Positions 35,087 through 44,967 are shown, counted from the stretch's first letter. The stretch is 64,000 nucleotides of DNA from JAOUEA01 sp035249905 (GCA_035249905.1 DATFFT010000095.1:1-64000); one strand, 5' to 3'. Notes: generated by a model not told the origin, from the sequence alone. Program-made: numbers and translations.

Positions 35087-36025
35087 TCAGCCGGCAGCGA
35101 TCGCCACGACCAACGTCGGCATCACGGTATAGCCCGAGGCACCGGACTTGAGCGCCCGATCGGCCTCGGCGGCGCGCTCGTGCAGCCGCAGGAGCTGCGT
35201 CATGGAGTAACGCCGGGCCTGCTGCTGGTAGCGCCTGGCCTGCCACTCGAACCGGAGCCCCGCCCGCTTCGCGAGCTCGGCAGGAGGCATGCGGTCGGGA
35301 AGCGACCGAACACGGATCAGGTCACGGAGCCGGCTCGCGACGCCGCCCAGCACCTTGAGCGGGTCGTCGCCGCCTTCCTCGAGGGAGCGCCAGGACCGGA
35401 TCGCGCCGGGCAGATCACGCGAGAACGCCCGGTCGCACATGTCCCAGACCTTCTGTTCGCCCAACCCACGGAACTGCTGCGCGACGATCGCGGGGGTGAC
35501 CCGCTGCCCGTGGAACGCCGCCTCGAGCTGCTGCAGGGCGGCCACGAGCTGCCCCGGCTCCTCACCGAGGATCTCGACGAGCGCACGAGCCGCGGTCACC
35601 GAGAGATCGAGGCCGATCGTGTCGGCGCGACGCGCGAGCCACGGCTCGAGATCCCTCCGCTTGATCTCGATGTGGACGACGTCGCCCACGGGCTTGACGA
35701 GCTTGTCGAGCGCTGCCGGCACCTTGCCGCGCTCGGCGACCTGGGCGCAGATCACGAGCTGCGCGTCGGGGTCGGGCGAGGCGAGGTAGGTAGCGAGCTC
35801 GGCGGTCGCGTCCTTCGTGAGCGAGCGTGCGCCGGCGATCAAGAGCGCCCGTGATTCACCGAACAACGAGGGGGTCGCGAGATCCTGTAACTCACCGCCC
35901 TGCCAGTCCTCGGCGTCGACCTCGATCGGACGCAGGTCGCCCAGGCGGGCGAGCGCCGCCTCACGCAGGAGGAAGGCGTCTTCCCCCCACAGCAACGCGA
36001 TCGGAGCCGGCGAGCGGGGCGACAT
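35087..36025 (-). CDS. holA: DNA polymerase III delta subunit
   Basis: About 312 aa clamp-loader subunit. The N-terminal AAA-like domain begins PIALLWGEDAFLLREAALARL, with ALLIAGARSLTKD and LVICAQVAERGKVPAALDK; the collar domain includes ARRYSMTQLLRLHERAAEADRALKSG, the usual C-terminal signature. The ATG at 36025 has TACCAT (36037-36032) 6 nt upstream. Convergent with the 34541 gene. The comEC gene ends 35 bp upstream of it, the conserved comEA-comEC-holA order. Confidence 0.93.
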   Translation of the reverse strand: MSPRSPAPIALLWGEDAFLLREAALARLGDLRPIEVDAEDWQGGELQDLATPSLFGESRALLIAGARSLTKDATAELATYLASPDPDAQLVICAQVAERGKVPAALDKLVKPVGDVVHIEIKRRDLEPWLARRADTIGLDLSVTAARALVEILGEEPGQLVAALQQLEAAFHGQRVTPAIVAQQFRGLGEQKVWDMCDRAFSRDLPGAIRSWRSLEEGGDDPLKVLGGVASRLRDLIRVRSLPDRMPPAELAKRAGLRFEWQARRYQQQARRYSMTQLLRLHERAAEADRALKSGASGYTVMPTLVVAIAAG

Positions 36026-36060
36026 GTGGAGATGGTAGCGCCAGGCCGTGACGCCCCGGA

Positions 36061-38472
36061 TCACCGCTGCCCGGTCACGACCGCCGAGCCGCCCTCGAAG
36101 GTGATCGTCACGGTGCCACGCTCGTCGGTGCGCCACACGGCCGACCCGGCCCCGGCCAGCGCGTCGAGCGTGCTCGGCACGGGGTGTCCGTACGTGTTCT
36201 CGCCGACGCTCACGACCGCGACGGGGGCCCCGACCGCGTCGAAGAACTCGGCGACCGAGGTCGCCGCCCCATGATGAGGCACCTTCAAGACGTCGGCGCG
36301 GAGGTCGAGGCCGGCCTCGTCGCGCTGCTCGAGCAACCATTCCTGGGCGGGCTCCTCCGGCTCCGTCGCGAACAGCACGACGTCGTCGCCACGGCTGAGC
36401 CGGATCACCAGGGCGTCGTTGTTCGTGTCGGACTCGGTGCCCGAATAGCACTCGTGCGGCGAGAGCACGTCGAGCCGCACGTCGCCCGCGACGAACGACT
36501 CGCCCGCCCACGGGGTGCGGCTGTCGATGTCCTCGTCGGCGATCGCTCGATCGAGCTCCACCTGCAGCGCCGAGGTCGTCGGACATCCCGATCGCAGCAC
36601 GACACCGACCTGGAAGCGAGCGAGCACGGCCGGCAGCCCGACGAAGTGGTCGGCATGGGGGTGGCTCGCGACCACCACGTCGAGGCGTTTCACACCGAGC
36701 GCGGCGAGCTCGGTGGCGACCTGCTCCTCGTCGGGGCCGCCGTCGATCAGCACCGTCACACCGCCTGGGGTCGTGACGAGGGCTGCATCGCCCTGGCCGA
36801 CATCGAAGACCCGCACGGTGAGCGAGGACGGCGGGCCGGCCGAAGTGGCCGAGTTCCAGACGAGGAGCGGCAACGCCAGCGCCCCGACGAGAACCACCCG
36901 TCGTGACGGCCTCCACCCGGTTCGTAGCGCGACCGTGAAGGCGGCCACGAGGGCGGAACCCACGGCCAGCACGAGCGGTCCGCCGCGCGAGGTGATGTGG
37001 GCCACGGGCGCACGCCCGGCGACGTTGGCGATGAGCTCGAGCGCGCGCATCGGCACCTGCGCTGCGAGCCCGACGAGGTGCCCGAGAGGCTCGGAGACGA
37101 TGCCCATGCCGGCGGCGAGGAGCCCCAGCAGGAGCGAGGGCGCGACCGTCGGGGCCGCGAGCACGTTGGCCAGCAACGTGACCCCGGGCACGTCGTGGAA
37201 GTGGAAGAGCAGGACCGGAGTCACCCCGAGCTGGGCGGCCAGCGTCGTGCCGGCCGCCGCCGCGACCGGCCGAGGCATCACCCGCTCGAACCGCTCGCCG
37301 AGCGGGGCGGCCATCGCCACCATGCCGGCGGTGGCCAGCACCGACAGCTGGAAGCCGATCGACAGCACGAGCACCGGCTGCAGGATCAGCAGCGCCAGCA
37401 CGGCACCCGCGAGCACGACCGCGGTCGATCGAGCACGTCCGAGCAGCAGCCCGATCAGGGTGAGCGCGCTCATCGCCCCCGCCCGCATCACCGACGGCTC
37501 CGCGCCGGTCAGCACGACGATGAAGGCGACGGTTCCCAGTCCGATCGCGACCTGCGCGGGCCTCGGAAGCCCGATCATCGTGACGAGAGCGAGCACGGGA
37601 CCGAGCACCATCGCGACGTTGCCGCCCGAGACGACGAGCAGGTGCGTGAGGCCGGTCGCCTTGAAGTCTCGTTCCACACTGGGATCGAGGTGCGAGTCGT
37701 CGCCGAGCGCGAGACCCATCAGCAGCCCTGCCTCCCTGGCGGGGAAGATGGCCTCGATCGATTGGCCGACCGTCTCACGCACCGCCTGGGTCGATCGCAC
37801 GAACGGATCCGGTGAGCCCCCGACGCGTTCGACCTCGCTCGCTCGGAGCGTCACCGCGACGCCCTTCGCGTGGAGCGCGTCGAGGAACTCAGGATCGTCG
37901 GGTACCTGGAGCGCCCCGTCGATCCGGACGAGGTCGCCCCGGACGGCCGAGGGGGGATCCTCGTCTCCGGAGAGCCAGATCGTTTCGCGGAGCGAGCTCG
38001 CCGAACCGTCGGCCATGCGCACGAGCCGCACGTCGGCCAACGCATGCCATCCGAGCGCACCCGGCCGCGGATCCTCCCGAAGCGTGGCCTCGGCCTCGAC
38101 GCGGTCGGGAGCCATCGCGGCGAGCGGGGACGATCCGAGCCGCTGCCCGGCGATCAGCGCCCAGCAGACCCCCGTGGCCGAGACCCCGCCCAGCACGAGG
38201 GCGGTCACGGCCACGATCGACCCACCGGGACGACGCATCGGCGGCGTCACCCCCTGGACGACGCCGGCGGGGCGAAGCGCCTCGGGCACGAGACCTGCGA
38301 CCGCGACTGGATCGTGTCGGCGGACCGCCGGAGCGGCGATCGCGGCCGCGGCCAGCGACGCGAGACCCAGGAGCCCCGGGACCCACGTCGCCCACGAGCG
38401 GGCGGGGCCGAAGCCCGCGAGCAACCCTGCCCACCACGCGGCCGTCGCGACCGGCAGCAGCCACGCGCTCAT
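36061..38472 (-). CDS. comEC: DNA internalization competence protein ComEC/Rec2
   Basis: About 803 aa. An N-terminal membrane and OB-like region (DUF4131) is followed by the Competence domain with GDDSHLDPSVERDFKATGL and HLLVVSGGNVAMVLGP. The C-terminal metallo-beta-lactamase domain has VFDVGQGDAALV, ASHPHADHF (HxHxDH) and KVPHHGAATS. It forms the channel for single-stranded DNA uptake. The ATG at 38472 overlaps the comEA stop. Together with ComEA this indicates at least part of a natural transformation system. Confidence 0.94.
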   Translation of the reverse strand: MSAWLLPVATAAWWAGLLAGFGPARSWATWVPGLLGLASLAAAAIAAPAVRRHDPVAVAGLVPEALRPAGVVQGVTPPMRRPGGSIVAVTALVLGGVSATGVCWALIAGQRLGSSPLAAMAPDRVEAEATLREDPRPGALGWHALADVRLVRMADGSASSLRETIWLSGDEDPPSAVRGDLVRIDGALQVPDDPEFLDALHAKGVAVTLRASEVERVGGSPDPFVRSTQAVRETVGQSIEAIFPAREAGLLMGLALGDDSHLDPSVERDFKATGLTHLLVVSGGNVAMVLGPVLALVTMIGLPRPAQVAIGLGTVAFIVVLTGAEPSVMRAGAMSALTLIGLLLGRARSTAVVLAGAVLALLILQPVLVLSIGFQLSVLATAGMVAMAAPLGERFERVMPRPVAAAAGTTLAAQLGVTPVLLFHFHDVPGVTLLANVLAAPTVAPSLLLGLLAAGMGIVSEPLGHLVGLAAQVPMRALELIANVAGRAPVAHITSRGGPLVLAVGSALVAAFTVALRTGWRPSRRVVLVGALALPLLVWNSATSAGPPSSLTVRVFDVGQGDAALVTTPGGVTVLIDGGPDEEQVATELAALGVKRLDVVVASHPHADHFVGLPAVLARFQVGVVLRSGCPTTSALQVELDRAIADEDIDSRTPWAGESFVAGDVRLDVLSPHECYSGTESDTNNDALVIRLSRGDDVVLFATEPEEPAQEWLLEQRDEAGLDLRADVLKVPHHGAATSVAEFFDAVGAPVAVVSVGENTYGHPVPSTLDALAGAGSAVWRTDERGTVTITFEGGSAVVTGQR

Positions 38473-39101
38473 ACCGTGACCTGGTCGCGGATCTCCTCCA
38501 GGGTCGCGGGGCCGATGCCGCTCACGCTCTCGAGGTCGTCGACCGACGCGAACGGCCCATTGTCGGTGCGGTAGTCGACGATCGCCGCGGCGAGCACCTC
38601 GCCGATGCCCGAGAGCGCTTCGAGCTCGGTCGCGCTGGCCGTGTTGACGTTGATCAACGATCCGCTCGAGGCGTCCGATCCCGTCGCTCCGGGGACCGCG
38701 GCGGCGGGGCCGGCAGCCCCCTGCTTCGGGACGATCACCTGTGAGCCGTCGGTGAGCGGCGCGGCGAGGTTCAGAACGCTGAGGTCGGCGCCTTTGCGCG
38801 GGCCCCCGGCACGCTCGACCGCGTCGATGACCCGATCGCCCTGCGCGAACTCGTAGACCCCGGGCTGGTGCACCCACCCGGTCACGTCGACGATGATCGG
38901 TGGACCGGTAGGAGAGGCTTCCGCGAGGGCGGCGCCCGAGACCGCGGGTGCTTCGCCCTGCGCCTCGGCCGCGATCTGGACCGGCTTCGGAAGCGATCGC
39001 ACGTACCACAGGCCTGCCCCGGCCATCGTGACCCCCACGACTGCGACGAGACCGACCAGCTCACCGCGCGACAGCGTCTCGAGCCGCTCCCTGATGCCCA
39101 T
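38469..39101 (-). CDS. comEA: Competence protein ComEA (SLBB plus helix-hairpin-helix)
   Basis: About 210 aa membrane-bound DNA receptor. A membrane helix (LVGLVAVVGVTMAGAGLWYV, residues about 15-34) is followed by an SLBB domain (VDVTGWVHQPGVYEF) and a C-terminal HhH pair (NVNTASATELEALSGIGEVLA ... LESVSGIGPATLEEI). It hands DNA to ComEC, encoded directly downstream. TAGCGT (39113-39108) is 6 nt before the ATG, pointing to a leaderless mRNA. Confidence 0.94.
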   Translation of the reverse strand: MGIRERLETLSRGELVGLVAVVGVTMAGAGLWYVRSLPKPVQIAAEAQGEAPAVSGAALAEASPTGPPIIVDVTGWVHQPGVYEFAQGDRVIDAVERAGGPRKGADLSVLNLAAPLTDGSQVIVPKQGAAGPAAAVPGATGSDASSGSLINVNTASATELEALSGIGEVLAAAIVDYRTDNGPFASVDDLESVSGIGPATLEEIRDQVTV

Positions 39102-39196
39102 GCGCCGACGCTAGGGACCTCCACCCGGGACGTCGGTGACCCTCGTCACATCCCGGCGCGTTCGCGTCGACGGCCTGGGCGTGGTTGCATCCGGAC

Positions 39197-40285
39197 ATGG
39201 AGCGACTCCGAGAGGACGGGATCGGGCTGGACGAGCTCGCGCAGGCGACCAGGAACCATGGCATGCCGCTGGAGGCGCTCCGAGCCGACATCACGCCCGC
39301 GGGTCTGCACTACGTGTTGATCCACTATGACGTGCCGTTCCTCGACGAGTCGACACATGCGCTCTCGCTCGAGGGATTCGATCGGCCACTCAGCCTGACC
39401 CTCGACGAGCTGCGATCGCGGCCGTCCGTGACCATGCCGGTCACGTTCGAGTGCGCCGGCAACGGCCGTGCCCTGTTCGACGCGCGTCCGTTCAGCCAGC
39501 CATGGCTGCTCGAAGCGGTCGGCACGGCCGAATGGACCGGGACCCCGCTCGCCGGCGTGCTCCACGACGTCGGTGTGCCGGCAGGCACCGGCGAGCTGCT
39601 GTTCACGGGCGTGGATCGCGGCGTCGAGGGCGGCGAGGAGCAATCGTACGAGCGGGCGCTCTCACTCGATGAGGCGATGCGCGACGAGGTGCTGCTGGTC
39701 TACGCGATGAACGGCCGGGCACTGGCGCCGCAACACGGCGGTCCTCTCCGCCTGCTCGTGCCGGGCTGGTACGGCATGACGAACGTCAAGTGGCTCGCCC
39801 GCATCATCGCGCTGAGCGCTCCGTACGAGGGGTACCAGAACGCGGTCGCCTACCGGCTGCGCACCGATCCCGACGAACGGGGCGAGCCGGTCTCGCGGAT
39901 GCGGGTGCGATCGTTGATGGCCCCGCCCGGCATCCCGACCTTTCCCGAGCGCGAGCGCGTCGTCCCCTCCGGCCCGACGACGCTCGAAGGCAGAGCATGG
40001 TCCGGCACGGCGCCGATCGAGCGCGTCGAGGTGAGCGTCGACGGATGCGAACGCTGGAGCGATGCCGCGCTCGAGCCCGCGCCCTCTCCGTCCGCGTGGC
40101 ATCGGTGGACGTTCGACTGGACCGCGACCCCCGGGATCCACGAGGTGGCGTGCAGGGCCACCGACGCCGACGGCGTGACCCAGCCGCTGGAGGCCGAGCC
40201 GAACCTCGGCGGCTACGCGAACAACGCGGTGCACCGCGTGCGCGTGACCGTGACCGATCGACCCCGACGGATCAGCGCTTCGTGA
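39197..40285 (+). CDS. Sulfite-oxidase-type molybdopterin oxidoreductase
   Basis: About 362 aa. The molybdenum ligand Cys is in VTFECAGNGRA. Further family segments are GTAEWTGTPLAGVLHDVG, GGPLRLLVPGWYGMTNVKWL and the C-terminal dimerisation domain with EVSVDGCERWSDA. No signal peptide or heme domain is visible, so it is probably cytoplasmic. Relatives oxidise sulfite or reduce oxidised methionines and other S- or N-oxides. The ATG at 39197 is chosen over a TTG four codons earlier. Its last 14 bp overlap the end of leuS tail-to-tail. A link with the sulfite-consuming ComA 5 kb away is possible but unsupported. Confidence 0.88.
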   Translation: MERLREDGIGLDELAQATRNHGMPLEALRADITPAGLHYVLIHYDVPFLDESTHALSLEGFDRPLSLTLDELRSRPSVTMPVTFECAGNGRALFDARPFSQPWLLEAVGTAEWTGTPLAGVLHDVGVPAGTGELLFTGVDRGVEGGEEQSYERALSLDEAMRDEVLLVYAMNGRALAPQHGGPLRLLVPGWYGMTNVKWLARIIALSAPYEGYQNAVAYRLRTDPDERGEPVSRMRVRSLMAPPGIPTFPERERVVPSGPTTLEGRAWSGTAPIERVEVSVDGCERWSDAALEPAPSPSAWHRWTFDWTATPGIHEVACRATDADGVTQPLEAEPNLGGYANNAVHRVRVTVTDRPRRISAS

Positions 40286-42734
40286 CGACGTTCACCAGCT
40301 TCGGGGCACGCACGACTTCCTTCACGACCTCGCGGCCGTCGATCGCCGCCTGAACCTTCCGGCTCGCACGGGCGAGCTCCAGCGCGCCGTCGTCGTCGAT
40401 ATCGGCGGGCACCTCCGCCTTGTCGCGGAGCTTCCCGTCGACCTGGAACACCATCGTGACGGTGTCCTCGACGGTCAGGGCCGGGTCGAAAGACGGCCAC
40501 GGCGACGCGTGGACCGATGCCGGCTCGCCAAGGTCGACACGCCAGAGCTCCTCCGCAGCGAAGGGCGCGAACGGCGCGAGCATCTGCACGAGCGCGCGGG
40601 CGGCGTCGAGCGCTCCCCCGCCGGCGTCGATCGCCGCGCGCATCTCGTTCGTCAGCACCTGCAGCTTCGAGATCGCGATGTTGAAGCGGAAGCGGTCGAG
40701 ATCGTCGGTCACGCCACGGATCGTCTTGTGCGTGAGCCGCACGAGCGACTCCGGCTCCGGGGACGAGGCCCCACGCTCCACGGCCTCGCCCACCGCGGCG
40801 AAGACCCGTCCGAGCCACGAGTGCACGCCGGGACGCCGGTCGGGGTCGTCCCCGGCGATCAGCTTCCAGTCGATGTCGTCCTCGAACGGGCCCGCGAAGA
40901 GCATGATCAGGCGCATCGAGTCGGCGCCCCAGCGTTCCACCAGCGGCATCGGCTCGACGATGTTGCCCTTGGACTTGCTCATCGAGGCGCCGTCGAAGAT
41001 CACCTGGCCCTGGTTCATGAGCCGCGGGAACGGCTCGGTGAACCCGACCATGCCGAGGTCGTAGAGCACCTTGGTGAAGAACCGCGTGTAGAGCAGGTGC
41101 AGGATCGCATGCTCGACCCCGCCCGTGTACTGGCCGACGGGCATCCATCGATCGACGTCCTCGCGGCGGAACGGGCCGCCCTCGTAGCCGGGCGAGCAGT
41201 ACCGGAAGAGGTACCAGCTCGAATCCACGAAGGTGTCCATCGTGTCGGTGTCGCGCGTCGCCTCGCCGCCGCACGACGGGCACCGCACGTGCTTCCACGT
41301 GGGATGGCGCGCGAGCGGGCTCTCCCCGCCCAGCCGGAAGTCGGCGTCGTCGGGCAGCAGCACGGGAAGCTCGTCGTCGGGCACCGGCACCTCCCCGCAC
41401 GTGGGGCAATGCACGATCGGGATCGGAGCGCCCCAGTACCGCTGACGCGAGAGCAGCCAGTCGCGCAGGCGGAAGTTCACGGTCGCCTCGCCGCGCCCCT
41501 CCTGCTCGAGCCAGGCCGTGACCTTCGCGATCGACGCAGGCGACGGCTCTCCGTCGAAGGGACCGCTGTTGACCATGACCCCGTCGTGAGGCATCGCCTC
41601 GGTCATCGAGTCGGGGTCGACAGGATCGGATCCCTCAGGTTGGATCACCACCCGCACCGGCAGCCCGTGCTGCCGTGCGAACGCGAAGTCGCGCTCGTCG
41701 TGCGCGGGCACGGCCATGATCGCGCCGGTGCCGTACTCCATCAGCACGTAGGGCGCGGCGTACACTGGCACGCGCTCGCCGTTCACAGGGTTCACGGCGT
41801 GCACGCCGAGGGAAGCGCCCTCCTTCGTGTCGACAGCCTCGCGCTCGGCGGTGGACGTGCGCCGGGCCCGCTCGACGAGCGGTTCGACGTCGTCCCACGT
41901 GCCGCCCAGCTTCGCGAGTCGCTCGACCGAGGGGTGCTCGACCGAGAACACGAAGAACGTCACGCCCCACAGCGTGTCGGGGCGGGTCGTGAAGACCTCG
42001 ATCTCCTCGCCGGTCTCCTCGATCGAGAACGCGACGCTCGCACCCTCGCTTCGGCCGATCCAGTTGCGCTGCATCGTCAACACGCGCTCCGGCCACTCGT
42101 CGAGCGTGTCGATGTCGTCGAGCAGCCGCTGCGCGTACTCGGTGATCTTGAAGAACCACTGCGTCAGGTTCCGGCGTTCCACGGTCGCGCCGCAGCGCTC
42201 GCATGCCCCCTGGATCACTTGCTCGTTCGCGAGCACGGTCTGGTCGTTCGGACACCAGTTGACCGGCGATGCCTTCCGGTAGGCGAGCCCTCGCTCGAAG
42301 AACCGCAGGAACAGCCACTGGGTCCACCGGTAGTACGCGGGCTCGTGCACCGCGAGCCGCCTGGTCCAGTCGAACGACATGCCCATCCGCCGGAACGACC
42401 GCCCCTGCTGCTCGATGTTCGCGTCGGTCCAGGCCCGCGGGTCCGCGCCGCGCTTGATCGCCGCGTTCTCGGCCGGGAGCCCGAAGGAATCCCATCCGAT
42501 CGGATGCAGCACGTTGTAGCCACGCATCCACCGGTAGCGCGCGACCACGTCGCCTCCGGTGAACGCCTCGGCGTGGCCCATGTGCAGGTCGCCGGACGGA
42601 TAGGGGTACATGTCGAGCGCGTAGAAGCGAGGCCGCTCGTCGCCCGGATCGTCGGAGGCCCGATACAGGTCCTCGTCGGCCCACGCCTGCTGCCACTTGG
42701 GCTCGATCTCGCTCGGTTCGTACCGCCTGCTCAT
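40272..42734 (-). CDS. leuS: Leucyl-tRNA synthetase
   Basis: About 820 aa class Ia synthetase. The HIGH-type motif is YPYPSGDLHMGHAEA (near residue 45) and the KMSKS-type motif is SMSKSKGNI. Between them lies the CP1 editing domain with TTRPDTLWGVTFFV (the conserved T-rich site) and a zinc-like CPTCGEVPVPDDE. TACCAT (42747-42742) sits 7 nt before the ATG. The gene follows comEA in the conserved leuS-comEA-comEC-holA neighbourhood, interrupted here by the divergent molybdoenzyme gene. Confidence 0.97.
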   Translation of the reverse strand: MSRRYEPSEIEPKWQQAWADEDLYRASDDPGDERPRFYALDMYPYPSGDLHMGHAEAFTGGDVVARYRWMRGYNVLHPIGWDSFGLPAENAAIKRGADPRAWTDANIEQQGRSFRRMGMSFDWTRRLAVHEPAYYRWTQWLFLRFFERGLAYRKASPVNWCPNDQTVLANEQVIQGACERCGATVERRNLTQWFFKITEYAQRLLDDIDTLDEWPERVLTMQRNWIGRSEGASVAFSIEETGEEIEVFTTRPDTLWGVTFFVFSVEHPSVERLAKLGGTWDDVEPLVERARRTSTAEREAVDTKEGASLGVHAVNPVNGERVPVYAAPYVLMEYGTGAIMAVPAHDERDFAFARQHGLPVRVVIQPEGSDPVDPDSMTEAMPHDGVMVNSGPFDGEPSPASIAKVTAWLEQEGRGEATVNFRLRDWLLSRQRYWGAPIPIVHCPTCGEVPVPDDELPVLLPDDADFRLGGESPLARHPTWKHVRCPSCGGEATRDTDTMDTFVDSSWYLFRYCSPGYEGGPFRREDVDRWMPVGQYTGGVEHAILHLLYTRFFTKVLYDLGMVGFTEPFPRLMNQGQVIFDGASMSKSKGNIVEPMPLVERWGADSMRLIMLFAGPFEDDIDWKLIAGDDPDRRPGVHSWLGRVFAAVGEAVERGASSPEPESLVRLTHKTIRGVTDDLDRFRFNIAISKLQVLTNEMRAAIDAGGGALDAARALVQMLAPFAPFAAEELWRVDLGEPASVHASPWPSFDPALTVEDTVTMVFQVDGKLRDKAEVPADIDDDGALELARASRKVQAAIDGREVVKEVVRAPKLVNVVTKR

Positions 42735-42761
42735 GTCGCAGATGGTAGCGGCGCCGCGACC

Positions 42762-43985
42762 TCAGACGGCGCCGGGGCTCATCTCGACCATGCCCCATGG
42801 GCTCCCGTACTCGTTGAGCAGGTCCATGAACGGCACGGCGTCGAACGCCTCGGGGCCCAGCACCCCGGCGCCGGACCACGTGCCGCTCGCGAGGAGCTCC
42901 AGGCCGATCACGGGATTGATCGCGGTCTGCCAGACGACCGCTTGGGCGCCGTCGTCCTTCCACGTCTGCTCGTTGTCGACCACGTGGTACAGGTAGACCT
43001 CCCGCGGTGAACCGTCGGTGCCGATGCCCGCGACCCACGTGCCCGCGCATGTCTTCCCCGTCATCCGGTCGCCGAGCGTCATGGGGTCGGGCAGCGCTGC
43101 CGCGACGACGTCGCGGGGCGACACCTCCGTGTCACGCACCCGGACCTTCTCCACCCGGTCGAGGCCGAGCTTGGCGAGGGTCGCGAGCACCTGGATGAAC
43201 TCGTCGCCCAGGCCGTACTTGAACGTGGCCCGCGAACAGTCGATCCACCGAGGCACGAGGAGCACCTCCTCGTGCTCGACGTTCACGCACTCGACGTCTC
43301 CGATGCCCTCGGGGAACGTGAACGTCTCGGGCTCGCTGAACGGAGCGGTCGTGAACCAGCCGCGGTCGCTCTCCCAGATCACCGGCGGATTCAGGCATTC
43401 CTCGATCGTGGTCCAGATCGAGAACGTCGGAGCGAAGTCGTACCCCTCGATCTCGAGGTTCGCGCCGTCGCGCACCCCGATCTGGTCGACGACGTCGAAC
43501 AGATGGTCGGCCGCGAAGCGGGCGAACACGTCGGCGGCCCCGGGCTCGACGCCGAGCCCGACCAGGGCGAGCGAGCCGCGGTCCTCCCACAGATCGGCCA
43601 TGGCGAACTGGTCGTCGCCGAGCTTCTTCCCCGTCTCCTCGTGCGGCCGCTCGGGATGCGGCTCCGAGAGCGACATCGCCATGTCGAGGTAGTTCACGCC
43701 CGCCTCCAGCGCCCCTCGGAAGATCGGCATCACGAAGCGGGGGTCCGCGGCATTGAGGACCACATCGCACCCGTGCGCTCGGAGGGCCTCGGCGACCTGC
43801 GACGCATCGGTCGCGTCGAGCCTGGCCGCGGAGAACCTCCCCGGGCCGCCGTACCGATCGGCGACCCGGCGGGCTTTCGACTCGTCGATGTCCGTGAACA
43901 CGATGTGTTCGTAGAAGTCGCGGCGCGCGGCGATCGGGGCGAACGCCGATCCGACCCCGCCCGAGCCCACCACAAGGATCCTCAC
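42762..43985 (-). CDS. Saccharopine dehydrogenase-family oxidoreductase
   Basis: About 407 aa. The N-terminal Rossmann motif is ILVVGSGGVGSAFAP at residues 3-17, with an acidic residue after the second strand (FTDIDESKA), and CDVVLNAADPRFVMPIFRGA is typical of saccharopine/carboxynorspermidine reductases. Possible roles are lysine degradation or polyamine synthesis; the genes around it do not decide. The GTG at 43985 is preferred, with AGGAGG about 10 nt upstream; a TTG two codons earlier is possible. A TACCAT box near 44030 would give a leader of about 40 nt, unlike most genes here. Confidence 0.85.
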   Translation of the reverse strand: MRILVVGSGGVGSAFAPIAARRDFYEHIVFTDIDESKARRVADRYGGPGRFSAARLDATDASQVAEALRAHGCDVVLNAADPRFVMPIFRGALEAGVNYLDMAMSLSEPHPERPHEETGKKLGDDQFAMADLWEDRGSLALVGLGVEPGAADVFARFAADHLFDVVDQIGVRDGANLEIEGYDFAPTFSIWTTIEECLNPPVIWESDRGWFTTAPFSEPETFTFPEGIGDVECVNVEHEEVLLVPRWIDCSRATFKYGLGDEFIQVLATLAKLGLDRVEKVRVRDTEVSPRDVVAAALPDPMTLGDRMTGKTCAGTWVAGIGTDGSPREVYLYHVVDNEQTWKDDGAQAVVWQTAINPVIGLELLASGTWSGAGVLGPEAFDAVPFMDLLNEYGSPWGMVEMSPGAV

Positions 43986-44074
43986 GCTCAAGCCACCTCC
44001 TGCCCCGTTCCAGCGCGGCGACGGATGGGATGGTAGCCGTGCGGGACCTGCCGCGCCCGTGGCTAGGATGTGCG

Positions 44075-44905
44075 ATGTGCGTGCCATCCCGTTCGGGCAT
44101 GCGCACCGACCATCCACGCCCCAGGAGCCCTCCCCTGGTCTCTCTCGAGCGTCTCTCGACCACCAGGAACCTCACCGGCGCGGCGCTGGCCGCGGTGCTC
44201 GTCGCCGCGGTCGTGATCGCGATGGTGGCCGGCGGATCGGAGGACGCGGACCCCCGTGCGAGCCCCGCGTCCGCCGCCGGTATCACCCCGGTCGATCCGA
44301 CGCCCACGCCGGAAGCGCTCGGCCCTTCATGGCCAAAGCGCCTCACGTTCCTCAGCGATTCGGTGGGTCTCGGATCGGTCACGGCGTTGCGAGAGACCAT
44401 GCCTCGATGGCGCGTCCGGGTGCTCGGCGAACCGGCGCTGATGCTCGACGATGCCGCCGCCCAGCTCCGGAGCGGCGGACGGCTCGACCGGGTCGTGGTC
44501 GTCGCGCTCGGCTACAACTCGTTGTGGAGACGACGGCGTGTCGATTACGACCTCTTCGCGGAGCGGTTCGATGGGGAGGCAGATCGGCTCTTGCGCGTGA
44601 TCCGGAACAAGGGCGGCCGCAAGATCGTCTGGATCACCCTGCGGGAAGCCTCGAGACCCAACGTCCCTCCTCAAGGGAAGCGGCAGCACGCCACCTACGC
44701 CTGGTACTTCCCCTACGTGAACGAACGGCTCGATCGGCTCGCGGGCGGCAACGGCGACGTGGTGCTCGCGGACTGGGCGGCGATCTCGAACCGGCCCGAC
44801 ATCACCTACGACGCGTTCCACCTCGATCCCGACGGGGCGGTGCTGTACGCGAGGCTGATCCGTCGCTCGGTGTTGAGGGCTCCGTACGAGCCGTCGAGGC
44901 CGTGA
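44075..44905 (+). CDS. Membrane-anchored SGNH-hydrolase-like protein
   Basis: About 276 aa. A membrane segment (LTGAALAAVLVAAVVIAMVAGG) is followed by a Pro/Thr-rich linker and an SGNH-like domain. Block I is FLSDSVGLGS, block III may be ALGYNSLW, and block V is YDAFHLDPDGAVLYA with the Asp-x-x-His pair. Such extracytoplasmic domains deacylate or transfer acyl groups on cell-wall polymers. The ATG at 44075 has TAGGAT (44064-44069) 5 nt upstream; an ATG at 44099 is an alternative. Codirectional with the sulfonate operon but separated by a promoter. Confidence 0.72.
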   Translation: MCVPSRSGMRTDHPRPRSPPLVSLERLSTTRNLTGAALAAVLVAAVVIAMVAGGSEDADPRASPASAAGITPVDPTPTPEALGPSWPKRLTFLSDSVGLGSVTALRETMPRWRVRVLGEPALMLDDAAAQLRSGGRLDRVVVVALGYNSLWRRRRVDYDLFAERFDGEADRLLRVIRNKGGRKIVWITLREASRPNVPPQGKRQHATYAWYFPYVNERLDRLAGGNGDVVLADWAAISNRPDITYDAFHLDPDGAVLYARLIRRSVLRAPYEPSRP

Positions 44906-44941
44906 TCCGAGGCGGCGTGCCGGCCCGGCCGGACTTCACCA

Positions 44942-44961
44942 AGATGAGACTCATCTACGAT
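44942..44961 (+). promoter_or_regulatory. Promoter and palindromic operator of the CoM-type operon
   Basis: 44942-44956 is a perfect palindrome, AGATGAG-A-CTCATCT (7-bp arms, 1-nt centre). Its last base is the first of the -10 box TACGAT (44956-44961), which lies 6 nt before the ATG at 44968. The site occupies the -10/-35 spacer of a leaderless promoter, a position expected for a dedicated repressor or MerR-like activator. No -35 consensus is visible, which suggests regulated rather than constitutive expression. Confidence 0.6.
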
Positions 44962-44967
44962 AGGCGG

